Assembly (NCBI RefSeq): GCF_006547145.1
Contig: NZ_CP041244.1
Coordinates: 4,526,001-4,590,000, forward strand
Length of the DNA stretch: 64,000 nucleotides
Direction of reading: 5' to 3'
Origin: Actinomadura sp. WMMA1423
GTDB taxonomy: Bacteria > Actinomycetota > Actinomycetes > Streptosporangiales > Streptosporangiaceae
The position numbers were made by a program, and so were the translations under genes. The notes under the pieces are model-generated. The model ran no database searches. It saw nothing but the letters and a program-made list of their open reading frames with translations, and had not been told where the DNA came from. Every line of letters begins with the position of its first letter. Positions within the stretch are counted from its first letter, which is position 1. This document shows, piece after piece, positions 35,869-44,359 of this stretch.

Positions 35869-37796
35869 CCCCGCCCGCCGCAGGGGACACCAGCCTGTCC
35901 CGCCGGGCCGCGCTCGCGAAGGCGCGGCAGAGCCGCCGCCCCAGCCGGCTCGGCCGGCGGGCGGGGGCGGCACCGGCACCGGACTACCTCCAGGCCGAGG
36001 ACGCCGGGTTCCCCGGCCTGCTCAAGCGAACCTGGCAGCGGGCGACCACCGCGCCCGACCTGCCCGCGGCCGTGGACATCCTGCTCACCCTGGACGGCCA
36101 CGTTCCCGCCGACATCCAGCTGCGGGCCCTGCCGCCGGAGGACGAATGCGCCATGAAGGTCCTGTTCGGCAGGTCATGGCGCCCGGAGGCCGAGCCGAGC
36201 ACCGAGTCTGAGACGGGGCCGGGAGGCGGGCCGCACGAGCCCGTCCTCGGTCAGGACGGCGCCGCCACGGCGTTCCTCGGCGAGATCGGGCTCAACACCA
36301 GCGGCCGGGTCGTCCTGCGCGTCCCGGCGAAGGGCCCGCTGGCCGGCGCGGAGGACCTCGTGGACGGGGTGCTGCGCGTCCCGTGGTCCGCGCGGGACCT
36401 GGCCGGCTACCAGGCCGAGTTCGCGTGCGCCGCCGCACGGTCGCGCGAGTCGGTCGCCGACTGCCGCCGGTGGCTCGCCGCGGCGGGCCCCGGAGGCCGC
36501 CGGGACATGCTCGAAACCCTGACGGAGGCGGCCCGCCGGACGGCGCCCTTCGTGCTGTACTCCGGGGAACGGCGGTACACCAACTTCCGCGACCGCAACA
36601 CGCTGACGGGGAAGACGCTGTGGCCGGGGCACCCGGACTGCGCCCTGAGCAGCCTGTCGGCCGTTCCCCTGGAGCTGTGGTCCGACAGCGACGTGCTGAT
36701 GGTCGCCTGCCTCACGCTGCTCGTCCGGTCCAGCGGATTCGCCCGGATCGAGGAGGCCAACGGGACGCAGCTCACCCCCGGCCACGTGGCCCACCTCCTC
36801 GAACGGACCCGCCTTGCGTACGACGGGGTCGCCGGCGGGGGCGGAGTGCGGCCCGCGCGCTCGTCCCGGATGGCGGCGCTCGACGACCTCGCGCGGGCCC
36901 TCGCCGCGCGCCGCCGGGAGATCGCCGCGAGGGCCGGGCTCTACCGGGAGATCCACGGTCCGCTGATGCACAAGGTCGAACGGGTCGCCGGGCCCCCGGC
37001 GGACGGCGCGCGGCGGCTGGAGGCGGAGCTGTGCGGGCGCCTGCGCGCCAGGCTCCCCGTCTCCGGCGAAACGCTCGCGGACCTGGGCGCATGCATTGAC
37101 GATTCGCCCCCGTGGCTGGCCGAGCCCCACGGCGAGTACGGCACGGGCCTGGAATCCCTCGTCTACGAGACGGTGCGCGCGGCGAACACGGTGTTCGAGG
37201 CCGACTTCGCCATGAGCCGCGGGATGCGCTCGCTGACCTCGCTCGTCACGGCGCTGCGCGAGGAGGACTGGCCGGCGATCACCGGGTGGGACCTGCCGCA
37301 CTTCTTCTGCTGCGTCGTCCCCTCCCGGCGGGCCCTGCGGCACTACGGGGACTCCCCCGCCCATCTGGCCGACACCGCGTGGTCGATGTCCGCGCGGATG
37401 CAGTACAACTCGTGGCACTTCCTGGCGGGCAACCTGCCCGCGAAGGTCCCCGAGGTGGCGGACCGGGACTACTTCGTCCCGCCCACGATCCCGGACGTCG
37501 CCTACCACTCCGACCAGCACCACAACGGCCACGTCGCGGCCAAGGTGCGCTTCAGCATCCGGAGCCCGCAGGCGGTGCGGGTGCTGGGACGGACCTTCGG
37601 CGGCTTCGTCGACCTCCGGCTGATGCGCTGCGCCGGGACGCCGTTCGGCGAGCAGGACCTGCTGGCGGCGCACCGCACCTCGGGCTTCGTCGCGAAGGCC
37701 ACGAGCGCGGCCGTCGCGCTGGCGGCCGGCGGCGCGGCCATCGAGGTCACCGCGTTCGACTCCCGATGGCACTGGGACGAGATCGCCCACCGCTGA
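35865..37796 (+). CDS. Unrecognised 643-aa protein of the hydrazine/diazo cassette
   Basis: I do not recognise the family. The N-terminal ~40 residues are Arg-rich and probably disordered; a mostly helical middle part follows. The C-terminal third is rich in Trp/Tyr/His with PHFFCCVVPSRRAL (near residue 480), WSMSARMQYNSWHFLAGNLP and a His cluster YHSDQHHNGHVAAK (near residue 545) that could bind metal. There is no signal peptide, Rossmann motif or CxxC cluster. It overlaps the ferredoxin gene (ATGA), so ferredoxin-dependent redox chemistry is a fair guess. It occupies the place of the large uncharacterised protein in the known diazo cassettes, but homology is not established here. Confidence 0.6.
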   Translation: MTPPAAGDTSLSRRAALAKARQSRRPSRLGRRAGAAPAPDYLQAEDAGFPGLLKRTWQRATTAPDLPAAVDILLTLDGHVPADIQLRALPPEDECAMKVLFGRSWRPEAEPSTESETGPGGGPHEPVLGQDGAATAFLGEIGLNTSGRVVLRVPAKGPLAGAEDLVDGVLRVPWSARDLAGYQAEFACAAARSRESVADCRRWLAAAGPGGRRDMLETLTEAARRTAPFVLYSGERRYTNFRDRNTLTGKTLWPGHPDCALSSLSAVPLELWSDSDVLMVACLTLLVRSSGFARIEEANGTQLTPGHVAHLLERTRLAYDGVAGGGGVRPARSSRMAALDDLARALAARRREIAARAGLYREIHGPLMHKVERVAGPPADGARRLEAELCGRLRARLPVSGETLADLGACIDDSPPWLAEPHGEYGTGLESLVYETVRAANTVFEADFAMSRGMRSLTSLVTALREEDWPAITGWDLPHFFCCVVPSRRALRHYGDSPAHLADTAWSMSARMQYNSWHFLAGNLPAKVPEVADRDYFVPPTIPDVAYHSDQHHNGHVAAKVRFSIRSPQAVRVLGRTFGGFVDLRLMRCAGTPFGEQDLLAAHRTSGFVAKATSAAVALAAGGAAIEVTAFDSRWHWDEIAHR

Positions 37797-37809
37797 AGAG
37801 CACCAAGTG

Positions 37810-37848
37810 CGAGCACCTCCCGGCCTGGAACTCGCCGGGAGGTGCTCG
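37810..37848. terminator. Hairpin terminator between convergent operons
   Basis: A perfect 15-bp stem (cgagcacctcccggc / gccgggaggtgctcg) with a 9-nt loop, between the stops at 37796 and 37864. Confidence 0.9.
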
Positions 37849-37863
37849 TGCGCGTCGCCACCG

Positions 37864-38607
37864 TCAGGCGACGGCGGCCTGCGACGCGGATCGGGAGTGG
37901 ACGACCCGGTAGCCGTTCCAGTCGGCGGCGGTCGTCAGCGCGTTCCTCTTGGCCTCGGTCCTGCAGCGGACGGGCGGCTTCTCGTCCTCGGCCATCGTGC
38001 AGAAGGCGTCGTAGGACCGCTCGCCGTCCCACTGCGAGTAGACCAGCACGAAGTCGTGGTCGGTGCCGATCGCCGACAGCGCGCCGCCGTCCCCGGCCAG
38101 GCCGCGCGACCGGATGCCGCGCAGGACGCTCTGCGAGCGGTAGCCCGGCACCTCCAGCATCCAGTCGTGGGCCGCCGCGAGCACGGCGACCAGCTCGTCC
38201 TGGTCGGCGGGCTCCACGTCCAGGACCTCGATGACCGTGTAGTCGTCACGGTCGGGGGAGATCTCGGTGGCCCCGCCCTGAGACGGATGCCGCCGGCTGG
38301 ACTCCACCTCGGTCTGCATCAGCCGGACGTAGGTCGTCATCTCCCGGAAGACCGGGACCGTGCGGTGCTTGAACTCCGCGCCGGCGTAGCGCGACTCCAG
38401 GTCCTGGCTTCCGCGCCACTGGATGAAGTTCGCCGTTCCCGGCCGCTCCCGGCCCCGGTGCACCGTGCTGGAGACCCAGCCCGGGAACGCCGCCGTGTCG
38501 ACGATCGCCCGCATCTCGCCGACCAGCCGGTCGACCTGCTGATGCGTCTCGGTCTTGAACAGGTTGACGACCGTCAGGTGGCCGTCTTCGGGGTTGATGA
38601 ATGGCAT
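37864..38607 (-). CDS. AlpJ/JadG/GilOII/FlsG-like ring-opening oxygenase
   Basis: 247 aa from ATG 38607. Two antibiotic-biosynthesis-monooxygenase (ferredoxin-like) repeats are visible: HLTVVNLFKTETHQQVDRLV with NFIQWRGSQDLESRY, then YTVIEVLDVEPADQDELVAV with DFVLVYSQWDGERSY. Didomain ABM proteins of this size in angucycline clusters open ring B of dehydrorabelomycin with reduced flavin; AlpJ then gives the kinamycin five-membered ring. This is the key indicator of an atypical angucycline. It is the last gene of a reverse-strand tailoring operon. No flavin reductase partner is in the window. Confidence 0.82.
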   Translation of the reverse strand: MPFINPEDGHLTVVNLFKTETHQQVDRLVGEMRAIVDTAAFPGWVSSTVHRGRERPGTANFIQWRGSQDLESRYAGAEFKHRTVPVFREMTTYVRLMQTEVESSRRHPSQGGATEISPDRDDYTVIEVLDVEPADQDELVAVLAAAHDWMLEVPGYRSQSVLRGIRSRGLAGDGGALSAIGTDHDFVLVYSQWDGERSYDAFCTMAEDEKPPVRCRTEAKRNALTTAADWNGYRVVHSRSASQAAVA

Positions 38608-38637
38608 GGCTCCTCGCAAACCTCTGGTTGGCCTCTG

Positions 38638-40149
38638 CTACGACCGGGCGCCGGTCGCAGCCGGTGTCACGTACCGCTGAGCGTCTTCCGGTCCTCCGAA
38701 CCAGCGGGTCAGGGCCTCCGGCAGGCCCGCGGGCCCGGACCCGGTCCAGGCGATGTGGCCGTCCGGCCGCACCAGGGCGGCCTCGACGCCCGCGAGCGGA
38801 CCCCGCGGACGGGACGGCGCGGTGACGACGCCGACCCGGCCCGCCCACGGCGCGGCGGCGGCGCTCAGCCCGCCATCGCCGCCGAGGATCAGCAGGACGC
38901 CGCGCCCGGAGTGCAGCAGCGCGAAGGCGCGGTCGTCCGGCCCGGCGCCGCCGGTGAGCTCGAAGTCCGGCAGCCGCCTGCCGAGCAGCGGGTGGCCGCC
39001 GCCCCCGACGTCGTACCGGATGTCCAGGCCGGTGACCATGCCGGCGAGCAGCCGGCGGACCTCCTCGTGCTCCAGCAGTTCGGTCATGACCTCGCGCATC
39101 GGGTCCATCTCGTCCCCGCCGAGGTACAGGATGCGCTGGGCGAGGGTGTTGGCCAGGACGCGGGCCGCCACCGGGCGCCGCTCGGAGTCGTAGGTGTCCA
39201 GGAGATCCGCCGGGGCGCGGCCCTGGACCGCGGCGGCGAGCTTCCACCCCAGGTTCACGGCGTCGCCGATGCCGGCGCTCATGCCCTGGGCGCCGATCGG
39301 CAGGTGGATGTGCGCGGCGTCGCCGAGCAGGAAGGCCCGCCCCTGCCGGTACCGCTCCGCCAGGCGGCTGGAGTCGGTGGTCCAGCTCGTCCAGAGCGGC
39401 CTGCCGCCGGAGATGTCCTCGCCCGTGAGCCGCTTCCACGCGGCCGCGATGTCGCCGAAGCCCGGCGGACCGTCGCCGCGCCGCCGCCCGCCCCTCTCGT
39501 ACATGATCACGCGCTGGATCTCCGGGCCGAGCGGCAGCACCATGACCATCCCGCCCGGCACCCGCTCCCCGGCGAAGCGGGGCCGCAGGCCGAGCCCGGC
39601 CACGTCGGCGAACCACAGCTCGACGGCCGGATCGGTGCCGGGGAAGCCGACGCCGAGCAGCTTGCGCACGCTGCTGCGGGCGCCATCGCACCCCGCGACG
39701 TAACGGGCGCGCATGGTCCTGCCGCCCTCGGGGGTGGCGACGTCCAGCTCGACGCCGTCGTCATCGGACGCCAGTCCGATCACCTCGTGCTCCCGGCACA
39801 CCACGGCGCCCTGCCCGGCGGCCCAGCCGGCCAGCACCTGCTCGGTGCGCGACTGGGGTATCCCCCGCGCGCCGTAGGAGCCGCCCTCCAGCACCCGGTA
39901 GTCGAGGGGGAGTCCACCGAAGTGGCCGACCGGAATGGTCTGCACGTCGCCGAACCGGGGCAGCAGCCCTCGCTGGTCGAACTCCTCGATGGTCCGGGCG
40001 GAGAAGCCGAGGGCCCGGGACTGCTTCGTCGGCTCGGCCAGCCTTTCCAGGACCACGGCCCGGACTCCGGCCAGGCCCAGCTCGCCGGCGAGCATGAGCC
40101 CCGTGGGCCCGGCCCCCACGATGATGACGTCCGCGTCAAAGCCTCGCAT
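38638..40149 (-). CDS. PgaE/JadH-type FAD-dependent hydroxylase
   Basis: 503 aa from ATG 40149. FAD motifs: VIIVGAGPTGLMLAGELGLA, YVAGCDGARSSVRKLLG and AFLLGDAAHIHLPIGAQGMS; the substrate-domain GHFGGLPLD is typical of the PgaE/CabE/UrdE/JadH group. These hydroxylate C-12/C-12b or dehydrate the angucycline core with NADPH. All DG- and GD-motif residues are intact. It overlaps the preceding hydroxylase gene by 14 bp and lies 30 bp upstream of the ring-opening oxygenase gene. Confidence 0.9.
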   Translation of the reverse strand: MRGFDADVIIVGAGPTGLMLAGELGLAGVRAVVLERLAEPTKQSRALGFSARTIEEFDQRGLLPRFGDVQTIPVGHFGGLPLDYRVLEGGSYGARGIPQSRTEQVLAGWAAGQGAVVCREHEVIGLASDDDGVELDVATPEGGRTMRARYVAGCDGARSSVRKLLGVGFPGTDPAVELWFADVAGLGLRPRFAGERVPGGMVMVLPLGPEIQRVIMYERGGRRRGDGPPGFGDIAAAWKRLTGEDISGGRPLWTSWTTDSSRLAERYRQGRAFLLGDAAHIHLPIGAQGMSAGIGDAVNLGWKLAAAVQGRAPADLLDTYDSERRPVAARVLANTLAQRILYLGGDEMDPMREVMTELLEHEEVRRLLAGMVTGLDIRYDVGGGGHPLLGRRLPDFELTGGAGPDDRAFALLHSGRGVLLILGGDGGLSAAAAPWAGRVGVVTAPSRPRGPLAGVEAALVRPDGHIAWTGSGPAGLPEALTRWFGGPEDAQRYVTPAATGARS

Positions 40150-41704
40150 TGCCTCTCCCGCCTTCCGCACGCCTGTGTTCGCTGCGCATGTCCTCCCTGC
40201 GGGCGCCTTCCACACGGGCGCCTTCCACGCGCACGAGTCGTCCGATCGCCTCGTTCAGGTCGTCCTCGTCGTCTCCGGCCCAGGCGACGTAGCCGTCGGG
40301 ACGCATGAGGAGCGTGCTGATCCCCGGAAAGAGGCCCTCATCGTCGGCCGCGTGAATCGTCGGGATGGGGAACCGGTCGTCACCCCAGGCCGGCGCCTCG
40401 GACCGCACGGTCGGCCTCAACCGCACGGTCGGCCTCAACCGCACGGTCGGCCTCAACCGCACGATGAACGGCTCGGTGGCGGGACCGGGCGCCCGGGGCA
40501 GGTCCCCCGCCCGCGTCCGGAGGTTCGGGACGCGCCGCCCGGTCGGCCACGGTCCGTCCGGGCCGTACCAGACGTCGAGGTTCGCGGCGGTCCGCGCGAG
40601 GTGGGCACCGACCTCGTCCAGGCCGACCAGCTCGGAGAGCACCGCGCGCAGCGGCTCGATCCCGGCGCCGCCGAGCATCAGGGACTCCTGCGCGGCGACG
40701 TGGTCGAGCACCCGCGCCGCGACGGGATGCCGGTCGGCGTGGTAGCCGTCCAGGAGTCCGGGTGCCGCCCAGCCGTTCATCGTCCCGGCGAGCTTCCAGC
40801 CGAGGTCGACCGCGTCCTGGAGTCCGGTGTTCAACGCCTGGCCGCCGATCGGCATGTGCCAGTGGGCGGCGTCCCCGGCCAGCAGCACGCGGCCCCGCCG
40901 GTAGGCGTCGGCCTGTCCCCTGGAGTTGTCGAAGGCGTCCCGCCAGACGGCGGTCCCCTCGGAGATGTCCTCGCCGGTCACCCGCGCCCAGACCCGCACG
41001 ATCTCCTCGAACTCCGGCGGCCCGGTGCGCTCGGTCGCCCCTCGGCCGAACGCGTGCACCATCACCCTCGTGACGCCGCCGCGGGTCGCCGCCACGGCGA
41101 ACCCGTCCGGGAGCCGCTCGAACCTGCGGTCACGGATCCGGATCCCGGTCACGTCGGCCCTCAACAGCTCCTTGGACGCCTCCGCGGCCGACACCGCGAA
41201 CCCGCACAGCCGGCGCACGGTGCTGCGGGCTCCGTCGCAGCCGACCAGGTACCGCGCCTCGATCCGCCGGTGGCCCCCGGGGGCCTCCACGCCGCAGACG
41301 ACGCGGTCCGGCAGCTCGACGACCTCGGTCAGCTCGTGCGCCCTCAGCAGGGTCGCGCCGAGCGCCTCGGCCCGCTCGCCCAGCGCGGCCTCGGTCCGGT
41401 ACTGGGGCACCTTCCAGTTGCCCGCGTACTCGCTGTCCAGACCGGACAGGTCGAACCCGAGCCCGGCGAAATGCCCCCGCGGCTCGTGCGCGGCCTCTCC
41501 GAGGAGCCCGTCGAACCCGCGCTCGTGCAGGAGTTCGGCGGTCAGCGCGGTGAGCTGGCTCGCCCGGGACTCGGTCATCGGACGGGCCAGGCGCTCCACG
41601 ACGACGACGGGCACCCGGGCCCGGGCCAGCTCGCAGGCCAGCAGGAGCCCGACGGGACCGGCCCCGACGATGACGACCCGGTCGGCCGCCGGAGCGGAGG
41701 TCAC
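40136..41704 (-). CDS. FAD-dependent hydroxylase with hexapeptide repeat
   Basis: 522 aa from GTG 41704, overlapping the cyclase stop (GTGA). Motifs: VVIVGAGPVGLLLACELARA, YLVGCDGARSTVRRLCG and VLLAGDAAHWHMPIGGQALN, all intact. Near residue 420 is an inserted TVRLRP tandem array from 18-bp DNA repeats, and the C-terminal ~35 residues are a basic low-complexity tail. Otherwise a normal PgaE/RdmE-like aromatic hydroxylase. Part of the cyclase-hydroxylase-hydroxylase-oxygenase operon. Confidence 0.88.
   Translation of the reverse strand: MTSAPAADRVVIVGAGPVGLLLACELARARVPVVVVERLARPMTESRASQLTALTAELLHERGFDGLLGEAAHEPRGHFAGLGFDLSGLDSEYAGNWKVPQYRTEAALGERAEALGATLLRAHELTEVVELPDRVVCGVEAPGGHRRIEARYLVGCDGARSTVRRLCGFAVSAAEASKELLRADVTGIRIRDRRFERLPDGFAVAATRGGVTRVMVHAFGRGATERTGPPEFEEIVRVWARVTGEDISEGTAVWRDAFDNSRGQADAYRRGRVLLAGDAAHWHMPIGGQALNTGLQDAVDLGWKLAGTMNGWAAPGLLDGYHADRHPVAARVLDHVAAQESLMLGGAGIEPLRAVLSELVGLDEVGAHLARTAANLDVWYGPDGPWPTGRRVPNLRTRAGDLPRAPGPATEPFIVRLRPTVRLRPTVRLRPTVRSEAPAWGDDRFPIPTIHAADDEGLFPGISTLLMRPDGYVAWAGDDEDDLNEAIGRLVRVEGARVEGARREDMRSEHRRAEGGRGNARL
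40404..40463. repeat. 18-bp in-frame tandem repeat, 3 units plus partial
   Basis: cgcacggtcggcctcaac is repeated identically three times, plus a fourth partial copy, encoding TVRLRP in the hydroxylase on the reverse strand. Confidence 0.9.
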
Positions 41705-42654
41705 GACGCCTCGCGCCCGCCGCCCGCGCCCTCGGCGTGGGCCTTCGCGGCGCGCAGGGTGATCAGGCTGTTGCCGCTCAGGGCCTTGCGAGCGGCCTCG
41801 TACGCGGCCGGCGCGTCGGCGCCGGGCCCGAGCACGTCGGCGATGCGCGCGGGGTCGACCCGCACCGTGTGCCGTGACGTCACCGACACGCCCGCCCCCT
41901 CGCGCTCCTCGATGACCCACTCCCCGAGGTGGAGCGACAGGAGCGCCGGGAGCACGCCCTGCTTGTAGACGATGCTGGAGTACGGCCGGCACACGCGCAC
42001 CGACCGCGTGGTGTGGACGGAACCGTCCCCGCCGCTGGTGTCCATCTCGAGGATCTGGAGACCGGGCGTCTCCTCCTCAAGCGCCACCCTGGAGACGTGC
42101 GGGAGCCGCTGCGGCCACAGCCGGGCCTCGTTGATGAAGTCGTAGACGTCCTTGGCGGAGCCGTCGACCGTCACGGTGTCCTCGAAGGTGACGGCCTGGT
42201 CGGGGCCGGACAGTTCCGCGCTCGCCTTCAGCGCGTCCAGCTCCGCCCCGCTGTTGCGGTCGACCGCCCGGCTGATCCAGTCGAGGTCGGCTGGGTCGTC
42301 GCCCGCCGCGAAGAAGTCGTGCAGCAGGCGCACCCGGCACGCGGACTCCGACACCCTTTCCACCACCCAGGTGCCGCCCATGCCGCCGACCGGATGGTGG
42401 GACCGCTCCTGGCGGAACGAGACGCTCATCCTCTCCGGGTCGTGCCGGCGCCTGGACGTCCAGGTCTTGGCGGCGCCGTTGGCGGTCGCCCAGAGCCGGA
42501 TCAGCTCGTCGTTCCCTTCCCGTTCGACGCACTCGGCGTGCACGGTCGGGGGGAAGACCTCGGGCCACCTGCCGACGTCCGCGATCAGCGCGTACACCCG
42601 CTCGGCGGGAGCCTCGACCTTGATCTCGTGCTCGGTTTCACGCACCGTGCTCAT
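41701..42654 (-). CDS. Didomain aromatase/cyclase (SRPBCC x2)
   Basis: 317 aa from ATG 42654; ATG 42669 has no usable spacing. Two START/SRPBCC repeats: residues ~5-145 (HEIKVEAPAERVYALIADVG) and ~160-310 (FEDTVTVDGSAKDVYDFINE). Tandem aromatase/cyclases of this type (ActVII, JadD-like) aromatise the first ring of C-9-reduced polyketides, matching the ketoreductase at 45631. Coupled to the following hydroxylase by a GTGA overlap. Confidence 0.92.
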   Translation of the reverse strand: MSTVRETEHEIKVEAPAERVYALIADVGRWPEVFPPTVHAECVEREGNDELIRLWATANGAAKTWTSRRRHDPERMSVSFRQERSHHPVGGMGGTWVVERVSESACRVRLLHDFFAAGDDPADLDWISRAVDRNSGAELDALKASAELSGPDQAVTFEDTVTVDGSAKDVYDFINEARLWPQRLPHVSRVALEEETPGLQILEMDTSGGDGSVHTTRSVRVCRPYSSIVYKQGVLPALLSLHLGEWVIEEREGAGVSVTSRHTVRVDPARIADVLGPGADAPAAYEAARKALSGNSLITLRAAKAHAEGAGGGREAS

Positions 42655-42790
42655 GCCCACGACCCTCATCTCCTCTGCGGCACGATCCCCGTCGATTCCC
42701 GTCGATTCCTGTCGATTCCTGTCGATTCATCCGGATGACTCGCGGCGTGGCGCCCTTCCGAGTGCCTGGACGAGGGCAGCCCGCCGCAGG

Positions 42791-44305
42791 TCAGCGCACC
42801 CGGGCCAGCGGTGGCGCGTCCGGGAGGCCGCCGCCCTGCCGGGGCTCGCCGAACCAGCGGCGCAGCGCCGCCGTGAGCGACCCTCCGTCCGGCGCGACCC
42901 AGGCGACATGTCCGTCGGGACGGATCAGCACCGACTCCGTCGCGGCTCCGCCGTCCTCCGGGCCTGGCGGGAAGCCCGTCACCCGGACCAGGTCGACGCG
43001 GTCGGCCCACCCGGCGGCGCACCTGCTCGCCTCCTGCGAGCCGGCACCGGCGACCAGCACGCCCCGCCCCGCATGCAGCAGCCGCGCGATCCGCTCGCGG
43101 CCGCCGTCCGCGAGCTCCACCTCACGGTCGGGCATCCGGGCCCCCAGCAGCGGGTGGCCCCGCTCGCCCACGTCGTAGCGGACGTCCAGCCCGCTCACCA
43201 TGCCGGACAGGTGCCGCGCCGCCGCCGGTACCGCCATCAGCTCCGCCATGACCGTCCGCAGCGGCTCGACCGAGCTTCCGCTGAGGTTGAGCGTCCCCTG
43301 GGCCAGGGTGTTGCGCAGCACCCGCGCGCCCACCGGATGCCGCTCGCCGTGGTAGGTGTCGAGCAGGTCGGCGGGGGCGCGGCCCCGCACTGTCGCGGCC
43401 AGTTTCCAGCCGAGGTTGACCGCGTCCTGCAGGCCGATGCTCATCCCCTGGCCTCCCGCGGGCAGGTGGATGTGCGCGGCGTCCCCCGCCAGCAGGACGC
43501 GGCCGCGCCGGTACTCGGTGACCTGGCGGGCGGCGTCGGTGAAGCCGCTGACCCACCGCGCCTCCCCCTCGCGGATCGAGTCGCCGGTCAGCCGCTCCCA
43601 CGCGTCGGCGACCTCGGCGAAGGTCGTCCGGCGGTTCCGGTCCGGCGGCGGCGTCCCGTTCTCGCAGACGATGATGCGGACGTAGCCCTTCTCCAGCGGC
43701 GCGGCCATGACCATGCCGTTCGGCAGCAGCTCGCCGATCGGCCGCGGCTCGATGCGGCAGCCGGTGACGTCCGCCAGGTACATCTCGCGCGTCGCCGCCG
43801 AGCCCGGGAAGTCGAAGCCGGCGAGCTTGCGGACGGTGCTCCGGCCGCCGTCGCAGCCCACCAGGTGGCGCGCCGAGTGCTCGCCGCGCCCGTCCGGCCC
43901 CTGGACGGTCGCGGTGACCCCGCCGCCCGTGTCGGCGAGGTCGACGAGCTCGTACCCGCGGCGGACCGCGACGCCCAGCTCCAGGGCCCGGGCTTCGAGC
44001 ATTTCCTCGATCTTGTACTGGGGGACGCCGCGCACCCCGAAGTGCGAGCCTTCGAGCACCCCGAAGTCGAGCGGGATGCCGCCGAAATGGCCCTGCCTGG
44101 TGATCTCGGCGTTCTCCAGCCGGTCCAGGAGCCCGCGCTGGTGCAGCACCTCGGCCGCCCGGGCGGTGAAACCGATCCCGCGCGACTCCCAGCTCCGCTC
44201 GGTCAGCCGCTCGAAGACGGTGACGTCCGCACCGCCGAGCGCGAGTTCGCCCGCGAGCATCAGTCCCGTCGGACCGGCGCCGATGACGATGACTTCCGTG
44301 TCCAT
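42791..44305 (-). CDS. PgaE/JadH-type FAD-dependent hydroxylase
   Basis: 504 aa. Motifs VIVIGAGPTGLMLAGELALG, HLVGCDGGRSTVRKLAG and VLLAGDAAHIHLPAGGQGMS are intact; GHFGGIPLDFGVLEG is the substrate-domain hallmark shared with the enzyme at 38638. It follows the O-methyltransferase-like gene by 54 bp on the same strand. Its probable role is hydroxylation or dehydration of the prejadomycin/rabelomycin core; which step cannot be fixed from sequence. Confidence 0.9.
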   Translation of the reverse strand: MDTEVIVIGAGPTGLMLAGELALGGADVTVFERLTERSWESRGIGFTARAAEVLHQRGLLDRLENAEITRQGHFGGIPLDFGVLEGSHFGVRGVPQYKIEEMLEARALELGVAVRRGYELVDLADTGGGVTATVQGPDGRGEHSARHLVGCDGGRSTVRKLAGFDFPGSAATREMYLADVTGCRIEPRPIGELLPNGMVMAAPLEKGYVRIIVCENGTPPPDRNRRTTFAEVADAWERLTGDSIREGEARWVSGFTDAARQVTEYRRGRVLLAGDAAHIHLPAGGQGMSIGLQDAVNLGWKLAATVRGRAPADLLDTYHGERHPVGARVLRNTLAQGTLNLSGSSVEPLRTVMAELMAVPAAARHLSGMVSGLDVRYDVGERGHPLLGARMPDREVELADGGRERIARLLHAGRGVLVAGAGSQEASRCAAGWADRVDLVRVTGFPPGPEDGGAATESVLIRPDGHVAWVAPDGGSLTAALRRWFGEPRQGGGLPDAPPLARVR

Positions 44306-44359
44306 TTCCTGTCCTCAGCTTCGCGTGAACGTCGGGAGAGCGGATTCGTGCGCCGGATC

